Of a stretch of DNA of 64,000 nucleotides, positions 1-11,322 are shown in pieces. The notes under the pieces were generated by a model that made no database searches, had not been told where the DNA came from, and saw nothing but the letters and a program-made list of their open reading frames with translations. Origin of the DNA: Siphonodentalium dalli (Eukaryota > Mollusca > Scaphopoda > Gadilida > Siphonodentaliidae); assembly GCA_032622095.1 (NCBI GenBank), contig CP136062.1, forward strand, positions 2,108,001-2,172,000, read 5' to 3'. The translations under genes were made by a program, and so were the position numbers. The stretch's first letter is position 1. Each line of letters begins with the position of its first letter.

Positions 1-350
1 ATTGGGACAACAATTTTGACTGTTCCAAAAGACACATGAAATAATTGCTTATTATGTCTGACTACTGTTAGTCTGTAATACAGGTGTGTACAGAACATTT
101 ATTTTTATTCATTGACAACTTTCATTGGACTTCCGGTAAAGTTGTTGACAAATCGCTCCATTTTAATGTCCTTATAATATTCATTATTTCTCATTCATGT
201 GGCAATGTTACGTTTTCTAATGTGTCCCAAGTGAAGGAAGGAACGTTATTCGTTTCTAGTTGACGTTTCTAGCAAAACTCATTAACTGTGTTATCGTGTG
301 ACAATATTTGCGCACAGACTTATATCCTGTACGATTAATCCAGCAAAAGT
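1..350. other. Non-coding sequence upstream of the first reading frame
   Basis: No gene or repeat is recognisable. The sequence is AT-rich and precedes the ATG at 351. No clear core promoter can be assigned from sequence alone. Confidence 0.4.
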
Positions 351-1514
351 ATGGAAGGTATACTTACTGAATCAGATCGAATTCTGAATGGGACAGACGA
401 TCCAGGTGTTAACGACGTCGTTCCATCGTATGTTCATGATGACAGAGAGTGTCCGCCCATGCACAGGGATTCTGACTATGACGAAGTCCTGCACAAACTT
501 AATGACTTAGCGTCAATAAACTTAAATGAACCTGCAGACCTATCGATGTCTTTTGTAAAATTAACTGAATCTGGCCCACTGACGGTGGACTTCAGCACAT
601 ACCTCTTTGGGTGCTTGGATATGTTAGAAATACACCCAAAGGGATATTCGTCGATGTGCTTCTGAAATCAACAAATTGGCGCGCAGCAACTCTTAAAGAA
701 ATGCGCATCTCACTCTTCGATGAAATCATGAAGCTTGCAAAATCCGAAAAAATAGACATGAATCTAAATAGCACTCTAAAACAACGAAGATCAAATCGGG
801 AAATGTCCACGGATAGAGAATCGTCACTTGCTGTGAAATATTCTCATGATATCTACCAAATGATGTTATGTATACTTGATGAGAAAATTGAACATATGGC
901 TGACGTCCTCACTGCACCAAAAGTGAAAATCAACAGTCAGGCTATAAATGTTGTGCCCCTCTACAAAGAGAATTTCGAGACGCCAAAAGAAATGTTGGAT
1001 ACCATAGATGACACAAATAAATTCGGACCGATTCACAGTTTGGCAGACTTGTACAAAACAGTTCACGAGATGAAGGAACAGAATAGGAGCTACTCGGAAA
1101 AACTAGCCGCGACAATGAATAAACTTGTAGATAGAATGAATAATAATGACCAGATAATAAATCAGATGTCGGAAAAAATCGACAGAATTGAAGAAAAAAT
1201 CGAGACAATGGAGCTAGACATAGACCGCACAGCCGACGAGAGAAGTTCTGGCGTCTCAAAACTCAAAAACGATATTCGTGGAATTAAAATGGACAATGAA
1301 TCAACGAAAGACGACTTCAAATCACCCAGAAAACACGGGTTATATTGGAACTCTAAAAGCAAAAGGAAAACCCAAAAAGCAGATAAAAATTAACAAGAAC
1401 AACTCTGAAATAACGAAAGAACCCAGTGAAACAACAAATAAATCCAACGACACACCAAATGAAAATGAACATTTAAGTAATGAACCAGATAATATGGTAA
1501 TTGTTAATTGGTAG
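351..1514 (+). pseudogene. Frame-broken coiled-coil protein, possibly ORF1-like protein of a non-LTR retrotransposon
   Basis: Three consecutive plus-strand reading frames overlap and change frame twice: 351-665, then about 569-1393 in another frame, then the first frame again to 1514. The shift points lie near 605-620 and in the A-rich stretch near 1360-1390. The middle piece is 260 residues from a GTG codon at 611. Roughly residues 140-225 show a strongly charged heptad-like pattern (MSEKIDRIEEKIETMELDI), a predicted coiled coil. The C-terminal part is rich in Lys, Asn, Ser and Glu. Coiled coil followed by a basic tail is common in LINE ORF1 proteins, but no RRM, zinc knuckle or reverse transcriptase follows, so the family is not established. 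It could also be an unrelated host exon: a GTAATT donor-like site lies at about 1497. Two shifts argue for a decayed copy or sequence errors. Confidence 0.45.
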
Positions 1515-3285
1515 CAATGTGATCATTAAGGCCACACGGTGTTAATATGTTTGATCAATTCTTAGGGTGGATAGACACATGCATGTAATTTCGTATGTAA
1601 AAGCCATGCATTGTACATGGTCACACCAATCATTGATAGCATTAGTCGCCTGCGCGCGATCGGACAATTTCAACAGCCGAGACAATTGAGCAGTTATAAG
1701 CCATTATCAAACTAACTGCCATCAAGAAATTTCAGGCGAGTCATAAATTATTTCATGGATTCCGAAATGAATAAATCCTTCTGATATCTGGTGCTGTTTT
1801 TCACGAGTTTTAATTAATTTCGAAAAGTGGATTTGAGTCACCCCTCTATCCATTGATATCAGGAATCCGGCTTTAAACAGACGTGGAATCTTGGATCCAG
1901 TTTAAGTCCGTCGATGTTATACTTGATTTGTTTCTCGTCATTTCAGTGTCATTCAAAATAAAAATAAAATGTGCATAATTTGAAGCTCTTTTAGGGCGGT
2001 TGTGATACACGAGTTTTTAATGTCCCATTAACAATCGGATATGGTGCCTTGATTAACAGGCATTGGCAAATTAAGACAGACAATACCGGTTCGTTGAGAT
2101 TCTTCGAATAGTTTCAGAGCGAGCTCATGTGATAACATTAAATTGGGATTTACATGCAAATATCCATTACAGCGCCAAAAAATTAATGCAGGTACAGCGT
2201 TGAAAGTAAAAAGAGTGACACCCCCCCCCCCCAGTTTTCACTCAGAATTGACATAACAGTATATGTTTCTCAAACCAAAGGTTGAACAAGTTCCTAAAAG
2301 TTTCTGTCACACTTTTAGCTTTTGCACGTTTGAATTATAACCATAATCCATGATTGGGGGAGGGGGCTGATTCTCGAAAGCTTCGAATAACTAAGGGATT
2401 TAGTTGAATGTATCAGCCGGGACTATCTGGGCATGAATGTACAATATGTTTAACTTAAATATTCCATAGTTGTAAATTTTGCGTATACATATATAACACA
2501 AGAGAGGAAAGGTTCGTACATGTAGTTGGAAACTCTTGGAGCTAGACAACCCCTTTCCCGAAAGAATTAAGACACAAAACAGCACCACCTTCTGATTGTA
2601 CTCTCAAATTTAAAGCTGTAATACTATGTTTATAATTATATGAATAACATAAATTGCTGAATATTAGAATAATCACTTATAGCAAACAGACACTACAGAA
2701 ATGACCGTCAACTACAATATTTATAAGTCAGGAGTGGCTTCGTGGCTTCATGTGTGGTGGGGAAGGGGGACAGGACTCCGGGTGCTGCATGCCCCATCCC
2801 AGTCGACGTAAACATCTCCGTAATAATTATAATATTACGTCGACACGAATTCATGTAAAAACCCATTTCCAGGACAATGGGCTTCCCCCAATTTCGTGAC
2901 GTCATACTGACATTCCAAATAAGGAATAATTTATGCGGTTGTATTGGAATGTTACGAGAGGCAGAGATTTACTAGTACAGAACACTGAATAGAGGCATCG
3001 GTTATTTCGCCGCCGATCAGAATCATGCCATTTGTCAAAAGTGTTTTTCTTTAATAAAGCAGCTGGTCAAAATCAATACGACTATTAAAACTAACTTTAA
3101 ATCAGTGCCACATGACCGAGTTAAGCGACTATTGCATTCGCCGTATACAGACGACACCTGAGCTATTTTTACGGGACACGCGCAGCTGTTATCGGTTAGC
3201 CAATCGGGGCCAGCGCTTTCTGGTACCGCTTCCAATCAAAACAAGGAATTCCCTGGTATATCCCCAAGTCTGGAAATAGAATTCC
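1515..3285. other. Gene-free region
   Basis: I see no coding region here. Overlapping AATAAA signals lie at 1957-1968, about 450 bp beyond the broken reading frame, and could serve as a polyadenylation site. A poly-C tract is at about 2221-2232. A short inverted repeat (GTCGACGTAA with TTACGTCGAC) lies at about 2802-2852. Confidence 0.4.
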
Positions 3286-3350
3286 GGCCAGTCCTGTTCG
3301 ACTCAGATGAATTATATGATATACTGAGTCGAAATTTATGTCGACTGGCC
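3286..3350. repeat. 65-bp interrupted inverted repeat (cruciform-capable)
   Basis: GGCCAGTC (3286-3293) pairs with GACTGGCC (3343-3350). Inside it, TTCGACTCAG (3297-3306) pairs with CTGAGTCGAA (3324-3333). The two stem blocks are separated by short unpaired stretches and the loop is AT-rich. No mobile-element hallmark such as a target duplication was found. Confidence 0.6.
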
Positions 3351-4155
3351 CCATCCCACCCGTCGAGGAAATATGCCATGGTCAGTCCGGTATCTTCCGG
3401 GATAATATAGCCCCCCCGTGCTGGGATCATAGCCCCTTTGTTGGGTAAATCCTGGGGACCTCACTGGTATAAAAATCAAGGGGAGGCTGACAATGATTTA
3501 AACAGAAAGTCCAATATTTGGGTTATCGCGCGAACAATTATTTTAAGTGGCGTGACGACTTAGTTCAGACAACGGCTCTTGGGACGTTCAGCCCTTGGCT
3601 CACTATGTTCACACATAGACGCAATGATTGGATTGTCAGCGGACACATATTACATGGTCTGTATAATCCATGTAAAACGACATATACACGACATTTACAG
3701 ATATTACATGCAATATGTGTATCCATCCTTAGATAAAAAAAACATACAATTGTCTGACATGAGATTATCGATGACAAATGATCGCCAGAAATTGCCACGA
3801 ATAGCTCCCATTGGGGCAGAAAGGTTTGAATTCATGGAAGTGCTAAATCATCTCGTTGTCTGTAATGCCATCACCTCATCCAAACTTATGCAGGATGTGC
3901 AATAAATACATGAACATTGATAGATATCGCACTGAGACCACACATGGATCACTTCATAGAAGAGTCGTTCTCATAAAAATGCCTGTTTCCGGGCATGCAC
4001 GATAAGGATAAGTGGGAACAGGTGTCCATACATCAAATGAATTACCAAGAGGTCTTACTTGTAAATAGGTCCCGGTTTAATGTGAGACAGTCGGTCAGGG
4101 GTACGTACATTTGTAAATGGTTCCATGTATCTGTGGTCACAATAAATATGTTCAA
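3351..4155. other. Gene-free region
   Basis: Overlapping short reading frames occur on both strands around 3518-3905, but none has a recognisable domain or repeat relationship. I see no supported gene. Confidence 0.4.
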
Positions 4156-4597
4156 ACTATATCTCGACGTTATAACATAGCGACATACCCTACGAGCTCA
4201 ACCTAGAAAATGTTACTCACTCGCTCGTCTCCGGCCGGCGTTATTAACCCCGCAAATGCCAATATTGGTTAAGTGAGCCCGGGGGAGCCCGGGTGTCTTC
4301 GTGTGTTTTCGGACAGTATATTTTGGTGAAGCGTGGTAGTACAATAACTCCTGAGTGTGAGTTCCAAATATTGACTCGTTGACGCGTCCACGGCCGATGT
4401 TATTAACCCCTCAAAATCCGGTAAAATACCATATAAACAAAAAGAGCCCGGGACCGCCCAGGCGCCCCATAGGGCCGTGGACACTATATCTCGACGTTAT
4501 AACGTAGCGACATACCCCACGAGGTCAACATTGAATTCTACTCGCTCGCTCGACTCCGGCCGGTGTTATTAACCCCGAAAATGTCGATATTGGCTAT
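4156..4597 (+). repeat. Diverged direct repeat, two copies about 337 bp apart with a partial third between
   Basis: A block starting ACTATATCTCGACG at 4156 recurs at 4493. Both run about 105-115 bp through CTCGCTCG, CTCCGGCCGG and TTATTAACCCC to ATATTGG. A partial middle copy (GGCCGATGTTATTAACCCC, about 4392-4415) suggests an older tandem array. The sequence is more GC-rich than its surroundings. No coding potential is evident. Confidence 0.7.
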
Positions 4598-5397
4598 AAA
4601 AGATACGAATAAAAAGCGCCATTCCGCGAATTATAATTCGACTCTCTGACAGATTAGCTACTATTTACCGATCTGCAACCATTACCGCCCGTTTACCTAG
4701 CGTCTGAATTGGGACTCACACACCATCCATCCGAACCTTGCATTACGGAATTGTTCGCGACCCCCCCCCCCCGAATGTCTATAAAATATATTGACTCAAC
4801 TTCAGATTCAGTAGAGCAGACGGAACACGGAAACAGGACCAGTATGGAAGCGTGAATCGAATACGTGGTCGCATGATTTTGTATGTGTATATATATATGT
4901 GTGTGGATACTTCATAGAATCGAAAACGGCTGCGCGGATCTAGCTCAAATTCCGTATATAAGTGTAAAAACACACGGGGATCGTCGGCGTCGCATTTTGG
5001 ACAAGCTCTGAGCACTCCGTGACCCTTAAAGTGCGACCTTCGTTCGGATAAATGGGTTTTGCTATTGATTCGCTCACGATCAAAGAGGCGTAACTCTACA
5101 TTTGTTATATCTGTATATATGTATATTTTTATATCCATATTCACTTCAAACTGCTAAACCCGTTGAGCCAAAACTTGCTAATACCTCGCAAAATATAGAA
5201 TTTACATTTTCTGATATATACATTTTTTGTTACGGCTGATAATCTTACTCTATTTCCGATACATTCAGATTTTATAGCTATAAACATACACCCCTCAATT
5301 CGTGCTAACTCACGCAGCTTATATGGCTGCTGAAATTTAAGTAAATACGAGGCACTGTGATACGTCCCCGAATCTGACTGGACTTCCACTGCCCCAA
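4598..5397. other. Gene-free region
   Basis: Contains a poly-C tract at 4761-4772 and a short TA/TG microsatellite near 4880-4905. Minus-strand reading frames in 4779-5389 show no recognisable domain. Confidence 0.35.
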
Positions 5398-5720
5398 GCC
5401 ATGAATACCAACAACAACGACATTGTTTGCGAGAAAATAATTAGTTAAAATTACTAAATACACGCAATCCTATTTTCTCTTTACGGCAATGTCAGAATTT
5501 TCGGGGGGCCCCAAACCGTGAATGCCAACAACAACGACCGGAAGCCGTGAATGCCAACAACAACGACATTGTTGGCGAGAAAATAATTAGTTAAAATTAC
5601 TAAATACACGCAATCCTGTTTTCTCTTTACGGCAATGTGAGAATTTTCGGGTGGCCCACAAGCCGTGAATGCCAACAACGACCGAAGCCGTGAATGCCAA
5701 TAACAACGACATCGTTGGCA
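5398..5720 (+). repeat. Tandem repeat, about 146-bp unit, 2.2 copies
   Basis: Units start with GCC(A/G)TGAAT(A/G)CCAACAA at 5398, 5544 and 5687 (spacings 146 and 143). The body, from GCGAGAAAATAATTAG to TTTACGGCAATG and AATTTTCGG, is nearly identical in the first two copies. The third stops after about 35 bp. A short subrepeat, CCGTGAATGCCAACAAC, also occurs out of register at about 5515 and 5663, suggesting slippage. Confidence 0.85.
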
Positions 5721-6682
5721 TACTCTTTTAGGGACGGGTATTATAGCGCGTTGTTGCTTTCCAAGTTTAGGCTTGAATGACGTTATTAATTTTTAATGAA
5801 ACAGAATTTCGACGTGATGAAAATCCGGACAAGAAAAATGGGTTAAAAATCACGTGACTTCCGCCCCGATTTTGCGAAGTATCCTGTGAAAAATACCGAC
5901 TGAGCGATTTTTGTTTTAAGTTTTGAGGTGAGTCGATCAACAACTATTTCAGTTACTCAGGTTAATGTTAATGCCCCGGCCAAATGAACGGCATCATTCC
6001 ATTATGATTTAACAATAGCAGTAATTTGGAAACGACGCCATGACGAATCAATTTGGAGTTATATATCTGATTATATCGCATTTTTCGACACGAAACTTAT
6101 GGAATTTGACTCGAAAAGCGAAACTATAAAAAATTGAAAAACCGATCGATCATTCGATGGCGATGCAATAAATTGAATAGGCCTAATCAAACTCAAAGTT
6201 GAAAGTGCATAACATTTTCAACCACACCCACGAACCATTTTCTTCAACATTTCTGCAACTTGAATGATCATTCCATTACATATTCATATTGGCATTGTTT
6301 ACATTGTAATTTGTGAATCATTTGTGTGGTTTTCTGTCTGAATTAAAACCAGACTGCAGCTTGACTTGAGTCTGTTACAGTAGTGGCACTGGGTGTAGAA
6401 CCGAAAGGCACATATATGAGTATGATATACACAATAGACTACTACACTGACTGAGACAGAACAAAATAATTTTCATGCACGGCAAATGGCGGAAAATCTT
6501 CTGGAACTTGGAAGGAAAATAAATGCTACCACCGTACTAGTTCAGTCGTGAAGTTGACGTAGTGCGTATCATTGGGAGCAGCAATTTGCGAAATGGTCAT
6601 GTTGACCTACCACCGTACCTACTACCGGTAAGTCTAAGTGAATGTTCAGACGACCAGTCCACAATTCAATCATACTAGTAAC
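5721..6682. other. Gene-free region
   Basis: AT-rich sequence without a recognisable gene, RNA or repeat. Confidence 0.4.
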
Positions 6683-6960
6683 TAGGGCTGCAACAATACA
6701 ATTTGTCATTTATTTGACCAATGATACGATACGTAGCATGATACGCAAACAAAATGTTCTGGGAGGATTGTCTGCCTACATGTAAATTGCTAAAAAAAAC
6801 CAGTAAATATGGGTTATTTTCGCTCTCGATGACCTAACATTGTGAAATTTGTGTATGATTGTATCGTGATACACTTCACACAATACGATACACGTATCAT
6901 CACTATCATGTCAAAGCATATCGCAATACATCAAAATCACGATGAATCGTTGCAGATCTA
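6683..6960. mobile_element. Short inverted-repeat element (MITE-like)
   Basis: The left end TAGGGCTGCAACAAT is imperfectly repeated in inverse orientation at the right end (ATCGTTGCAGATCTA), giving a shared CTGCAAC core. The interior is rich in ATACGATAC and its complement. The right end abuts Mutator-like transposase coding sequence that starts at about 6946-6961, so the element may have inserted in or beside that gene. CTGCAAC ends resemble some hAT-type MITEs, but no 8-bp target duplication could be read, so the superfamily is not established. Confidence 0.45.
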
Positions 6961-7766
6961 ATCATCATAGATGTTGCTATTGACACAAGATACAACAACC
7001 TCCCTCAAACAGGGTATGAGGCAGGGACGCAAACTGTGTCAGTAGCAACAGAACATGTAACTTCAAAAAAAATTCCCTCATCACTTGATGTATGTACAAA
7101 ACTATGCAGTAAAAGAAATTGCACACATGATATGGGCGAAAATAAAGGATGCCGCAGAAAGTATTCAACATTGAAATCAATTTCTTCCAGTGAATCAGCA
7201 TCAATAAAAAATCATTTACAAAAAATAGCAGGAAAAGAAATCGTTGGAGTGAGATCAGTTACCACTGATTGCAGCACTCAAATGGGAAAAGCAATAAGAG
7301 AATATTCAAAACAATCTGGAAACAAAATAAAGCATTACCACTGCTATGTACATAAACTTCGAACATTGCAAAAACATATTAAAACAATCAAACTATGTAC
7401 GGCGATGAATGGAATTGACAAACCTATTTACATGGCCAAGCTGTCTGGAAGCTTCCGAAGGCGGATCCAGACAGAACTAGTTCGTACCAGAAGAACATTC
7501 CATACGGAAGATTCATTCATCAAAAGATTCATTGCAGCCACACAAAAAATGTTTTACCCTGTTTTTCCAATAACCACCAGAACTGTCGTCAATCATCATT
7601 GGTTTGCATTGCACACTTAAAATCATACAGTGCCAGCCATCTACCACACGGCAAACATCTAAATTTAGCGAAAAAGGATAATTTAAAGATCCAATGCATC
7701 ATAAATAAATTTGCAGTTCCCGACACCATCAGCAAACTTTCCAAACTCAATAGTTCAACAAGATGA
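6946..7766 (+). pseudogene. Mutator-like (MULE) transposase fragment, frameshifted
   Basis: A frame open from 6946 to the stop at 7620 reads through RYNN (about 6988) and VTSKK to LCSKR. It continues with the putative catalytic-region motif TTDCST, then CYVHKLRTLQKHIK. The reading then moves to another frame near 7570-7590 and resumes with SSLVCIAHLKSY and HLPHGKHLNL up to a stop at 7764-7766. This order resembles the invertebrate Mutator-like transposase domain: RYNN followed by a Cys-rich segment, TTD, then CxxHLxSY after the middle. Homology is judged from remembered family motifs, not a search. The N-terminal region, the C-terminal catalytic region and terminal inverted repeats were not found, and at least one frameshift is present, so this is a dead fragment. 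Its 5' side abuts an inverted-repeat element ending at 6960. Confidence 0.65.
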
Positions 7767-9000
7767 ACATTCATATGAAATAAATACAAGGATCAGGCCG
7801 TAGGATGTTTAATTTTGTTATTCAACATGGTTTTTTGTCATTATTCAATTGGAGTACCGTGTCATAGGACAATAATGCTGTGATGCATTAATCAGATAAT
7901 AGGTTACGTATCACTCTTTTTATTTAGATGAGCTCTATATGTATTTTCATACTGGTATTAATAAGAATCATGAGGTGTGTAATAAATACTGATGTCAACT
8001 TGGCATATCAGCGCATCAACATCACCGTGTTCTAACAATAGTGGGTACATTCTCGGGTTGATATTCACTGACGAATGTTCATGCAGTGGCCAGTGTCAGA
8101 TAATTTGTCATATTAATGCGCACCTCCCCCAGGGGCTGCACGAAGGCAATTCATAATTGGAAATATACCTATTTCACACACATGTTGACTCCATATATAT
8201 ATGAAAGTGGAATATGAGCAAGGAAACTTCCACTAAATTATTTAGTGAGGATACTGGATAGACACTAAGACAATAGTGATATTATTAGTCTTCTTCGGCA
8301 ACATCAATTGGAGATTTAATATCTGGATGTCGATTTTGGTGGAGCCGAGGGGTTCAAAAAGAGACATACAGGTTAATATATTAAATCCCCATGTACGCTA
8401 CAATGTTGCCAGAGATAACAGTAGCTGACCTAAGTATCCGGTATTAGGTGACATCAAATTCGGCATGCGAGAGCAACGTCATGATTGGCAGAAACGGCCA
8501 GTTCAACTTCATCTTCAATGGTCATTCATATACCCCCATGTTTCACGTGCTCATATATCCCCGATGTTAGCCGCACGTCCTCTTATACCTTGCTGTCAAG
8601 GAAGGGTGATGGGTGATTTATAAGTGGTGTTGTAGACAATCAGATTGCTCTAGTTACAACCGGATGTGGGGACAAATTGATTTATGAGTCATTATCCTTG
8701 AGCTTTAAGGTGACACCCGATCCCTTGAAAAACATGCATGGTGTAATTCAGGTGGCAACTTCAACAGCCATTTATTGTTATAAACCCATTAATATATATA
8801 TGTTTGCAATGCATGCATTGTGCCATTAACTGTTTTTAGTGTCGGTATCGAAAAATAGAGTTATGCCCCTTGATCTGCACAGCAAAAATTGCATTTTTCA
8901 TGCAAAAATCACTCCAAAATAGCCCAGTTTCTGACCATATAACATGAAGATCAGATTTGTTTGGCTTTACTAACCCAACAGTATCACAAAAATGCTGGCA
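7767..9000. other. Gene-free region
   Basis: No gene or strong repeat seen. The first 100-150 bp may hold further degraded transposase sequence but cannot be read reliably. Confidence 0.4.
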
Positions 9001-9095
9001 AAAGGTCGTTCCACACCGGGCGCGAGCGAGCGATTATAACGGCCGTTTTCTAACGTCCGTAGCAGTTCAAAGCGCGCGATTTTTGTGTTCACACC
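9001..9095 (+). repeat. Left terminal inverted repeat of the 1.6-kb transposon
   Basis: Pairs with 10531-10625, ending inward at GTTCACACC. About 91 of 95 positions match. Confidence 0.9.
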
Positions 9096-9205
9096 GCAAG
9101 CGACTGAAACGCTCCGTCGCGCGCGATAGTCAGGTTATTATTCTGTGTGTACGCTAATTTCAGGGAAGTTAGGTGGCTGCATGGGGGATACCCCCACCCC
9201 ACACA

Positions 9206-9976
9206 CTTATGACTAATGTGTAGGGTTTCTACACACAACGTGTAGCCCTGCTACACAACCATTATTCATTTTTTATCTTAAACATATTTTACACAATAAA
9301 TGGGTCAATTTATACACATTTATAAACACTGGTGTGCATAAAATCAACACATATGCCTTACACATTTTGTGTAAATTCTTACACATAAATATCGTAGACA
9401 AGAATGTAAAGTTCAGTATTCCGAACTGTGGGTATATAGTATTCATGGCAAATTAAATGGAGATTTATATGTTAAAACGTTCTTGGTGTACAATGGTACG
9501 TAATATTTTGCTCTGTCATGTGTGAGTTTTCGTTTTAAATGAACAAACCATGGTCGTGGCGTGGTTGCACGTGATTAGTATTAACGTATTACAACAATCA
9601 TATAAACAAGAGTAAGAGCAGTATTCTTCATGAAAGTTTTAACAAATATATCCTCATATATCATTAATACAATACTCACAAGTCGGAATTCTGAATTACA
9701 TTCCGTGTCTACAATTTGTTTATTCTCGTCACTCAAAATGACATGGGTATTGAGAAAACATATACTCAAACAATATCGCCGTCATGTAGCAGACTATGAA
9801 ACTGAACGCACGCAATGCGCACGCTCTACGTTTTTACACAAGAGTGTGTAATAAAATGTACACATTATGTGTAGAACGGCACTTGGTCAATGTATGTGTA
9901 TGTACAACTACACATTGCTATGTATATTAACCGGGTTTACACATTTGATGTGTAATCGTTTCTACACATTAGTTAT
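9206..9976. mobile_element. Inner inverted-repeat element with clustered TGTGTA/TACACA motifs
   Basis: The left end (TATGACTAATGTGTAG, from about 9207) and the inverse of the right end (TATAACTAATGTGTAG, to about 9976) match. Both ends then carry dense alternating TACACA and TGTGTA motifs (about 9219-9390 and 9835-9970), whereas the middle does not. Terminal clusters of short palindromic motifs are typical of transposase-binding subterminal repeats. Exact ends and target duplication are not resolved. It lies wholly inside the 95-bp-TIR transposon, so it is either nested or part of it. Confidence 0.5.
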
Positions 9977-10235
9977 AATAGTGCACCCACCCGGTAATAC
10001 GCGATTATTATTAGTTGATGAATGCATTGTCTCATATTTACCACAACGTCTTTTGGAATGAACTATATAGCCTCGTTATATTCTTTATCATTTCCCCTGA
10101 TTATACCAAAATATAATTCACCAGCCAATGGAGCAGATTATACGGTCCATGATGTTAGTTCTTTACAAGGAATAAACTGAATATAGTAATCTAAGGTGGA
10201 ATTTCAGTCACGAAAAATCATTTGATCATAGCGAT

Positions 10236-10342
10236 ATACAGTCATACAGACACACATGGCATACATACATACATACATCCATACAGTCATACAGACACAC
10301 ACAGTCATACAGACACACATGTGCCATACAGACACACATGGC
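10236..10342 (+). repeat. Degenerate microsatellite (CATACAGACACACA type)
   Basis: Repeated CATACAGTCATACAGACACACA blocks are interspersed with a run of CATA repeats. It lies in the right part of the 1.6-kb transposon. Confidence 0.85.
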
Positions 10343-10530
10343 GTTGTACTTCGATTATTAGCCTCTCGCTAAAGTCCTCCATTATCGCGGCGACAAATCA
10401 GTGTGCCGTCATCAAATAGAAAAATTACGGTCGTATAAACACTCTAGTTGAGAGCCGTCCAATTATCTCGCTAGTTTGCAACAAAGCGACAATTCGAGGA
10501 AGCATAGCATCACTGCTATAATCGCCTCGT

Positions 10531-10625
10531 GGTGTGAACATAAAAATCGCGCGCATTGAACTGATACGGACGTTGGAAAACGGCCGTTATAATCGCTCGC
10601 TCGCGCCCGGTGTGGAACGACCTTT
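10531..10625 (-). repeat. Right terminal inverted repeat of the 1.6-kb transposon
   Basis: Reverse complement of 9001-9095 with about 4 mismatches, ending in GGAACGACCTTT. Confidence 0.9.
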
Positions 10626-11322
10626 AGCTATGCACTATGAAAAAATTGAGGACTTTCGCCGTTAGAATTGAAATGTTTGGAGTTTTGAAAGCAGATGACA
10701 ATTTTTCAAGTGAAAAAACACGATTTCAATTTTACAGCCACTGTTTCCCGCAATGCCAAGTTGACCACTACACACCAAACCACGCCCCCTCTGGCTATAT
10801 TTATAAAAAAAACTTTAGGACACCTTGAACAAATTTAGCATTCCATAACCAAACTTCCCTTGGTCCATGGTCTATATACAAGGGGCCCAATATGGGTGAC
10901 TCTTTTTTACAAGAAATTCACCGCTGCTGATCATTCGAAACTGTGGAGTGTCACCTATAGAACAGGCCGACACAAGATACCTCTCACTACCCAAGCGCCA
11001 TAACTCTATCTCCAATTGTAATACGAAACGGAATGGTTTGTTGCCTGTGTCAAGCAAGCATTATGACCATAGTCGTACGGGTTCGGTGGTTGGGGTGGCT
11101 TGGGTGTGCGTTGCTTTGGTTTCGAGGGCTGGAGCCCCTCCCCCCCCCCCCAACCAGAAACGTTTTCAAACCACAAAATTCGGGCAAGTCGGAATTTATT
11201 TTTGGTCAAATTCGGGTCGTTTTGGGAGATTATAGTTTGATGGATTGAGCCGATAGTAGCAAAGTGTATGATATATGCCAGTATTTTTCAGCTTCTTTTA
11301 AAGAGTGATTTTTTTTAAAGGC
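10626..11322. other. Gene-free region
   Basis: No supported gene. A poly-C tract lies at about 11140-11151. Open frames around 10948-11248 overlap on both strands and show no domain. Confidence 0.4.

Larger units (their letters stand above)
9001..10625. mobile_element. Non-autonomous DNA transposon with 95-bp terminal inverted repeats
   Basis: The first 95 bp (from AAAGGTCGTTCCACACCGGG) recur in inverse orientation at 10531-10625 with about 4 mismatches. The repeats are GC-rich (GCGAGCGAGCGAT, AACGGCCGTTTTC) against an AT-rich interior. No transposase is encoded in the 1.4-kb interior, which holds a second inverted-repeat element (about 9206-9976) and a CATACAGACACACA microsatellite. A target-site duplication is not clear: the flanks are GCTGGCA on the left and AGCTATGCA on the right. 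The superfamily is therefore undetermined. Confidence 0.85.

Noticed and set aside
3518-3905. Overlapping frames that might be a small gene
   Set aside because: Similar open frames exist on both strands, with no recognisable domain or repeat relationship.
10222-10419. 65-codon His/Thr-rich frame
   Set aside because: It is simply the translation of the CATACAGACACACA microsatellite.
9001-10625. Target-site duplication for the 1.6-kb transposon (GCTGGCA versus GCTATGCA)
   Set aside because: Needs a substitution and an indel over eight bases, which is not better than chance.
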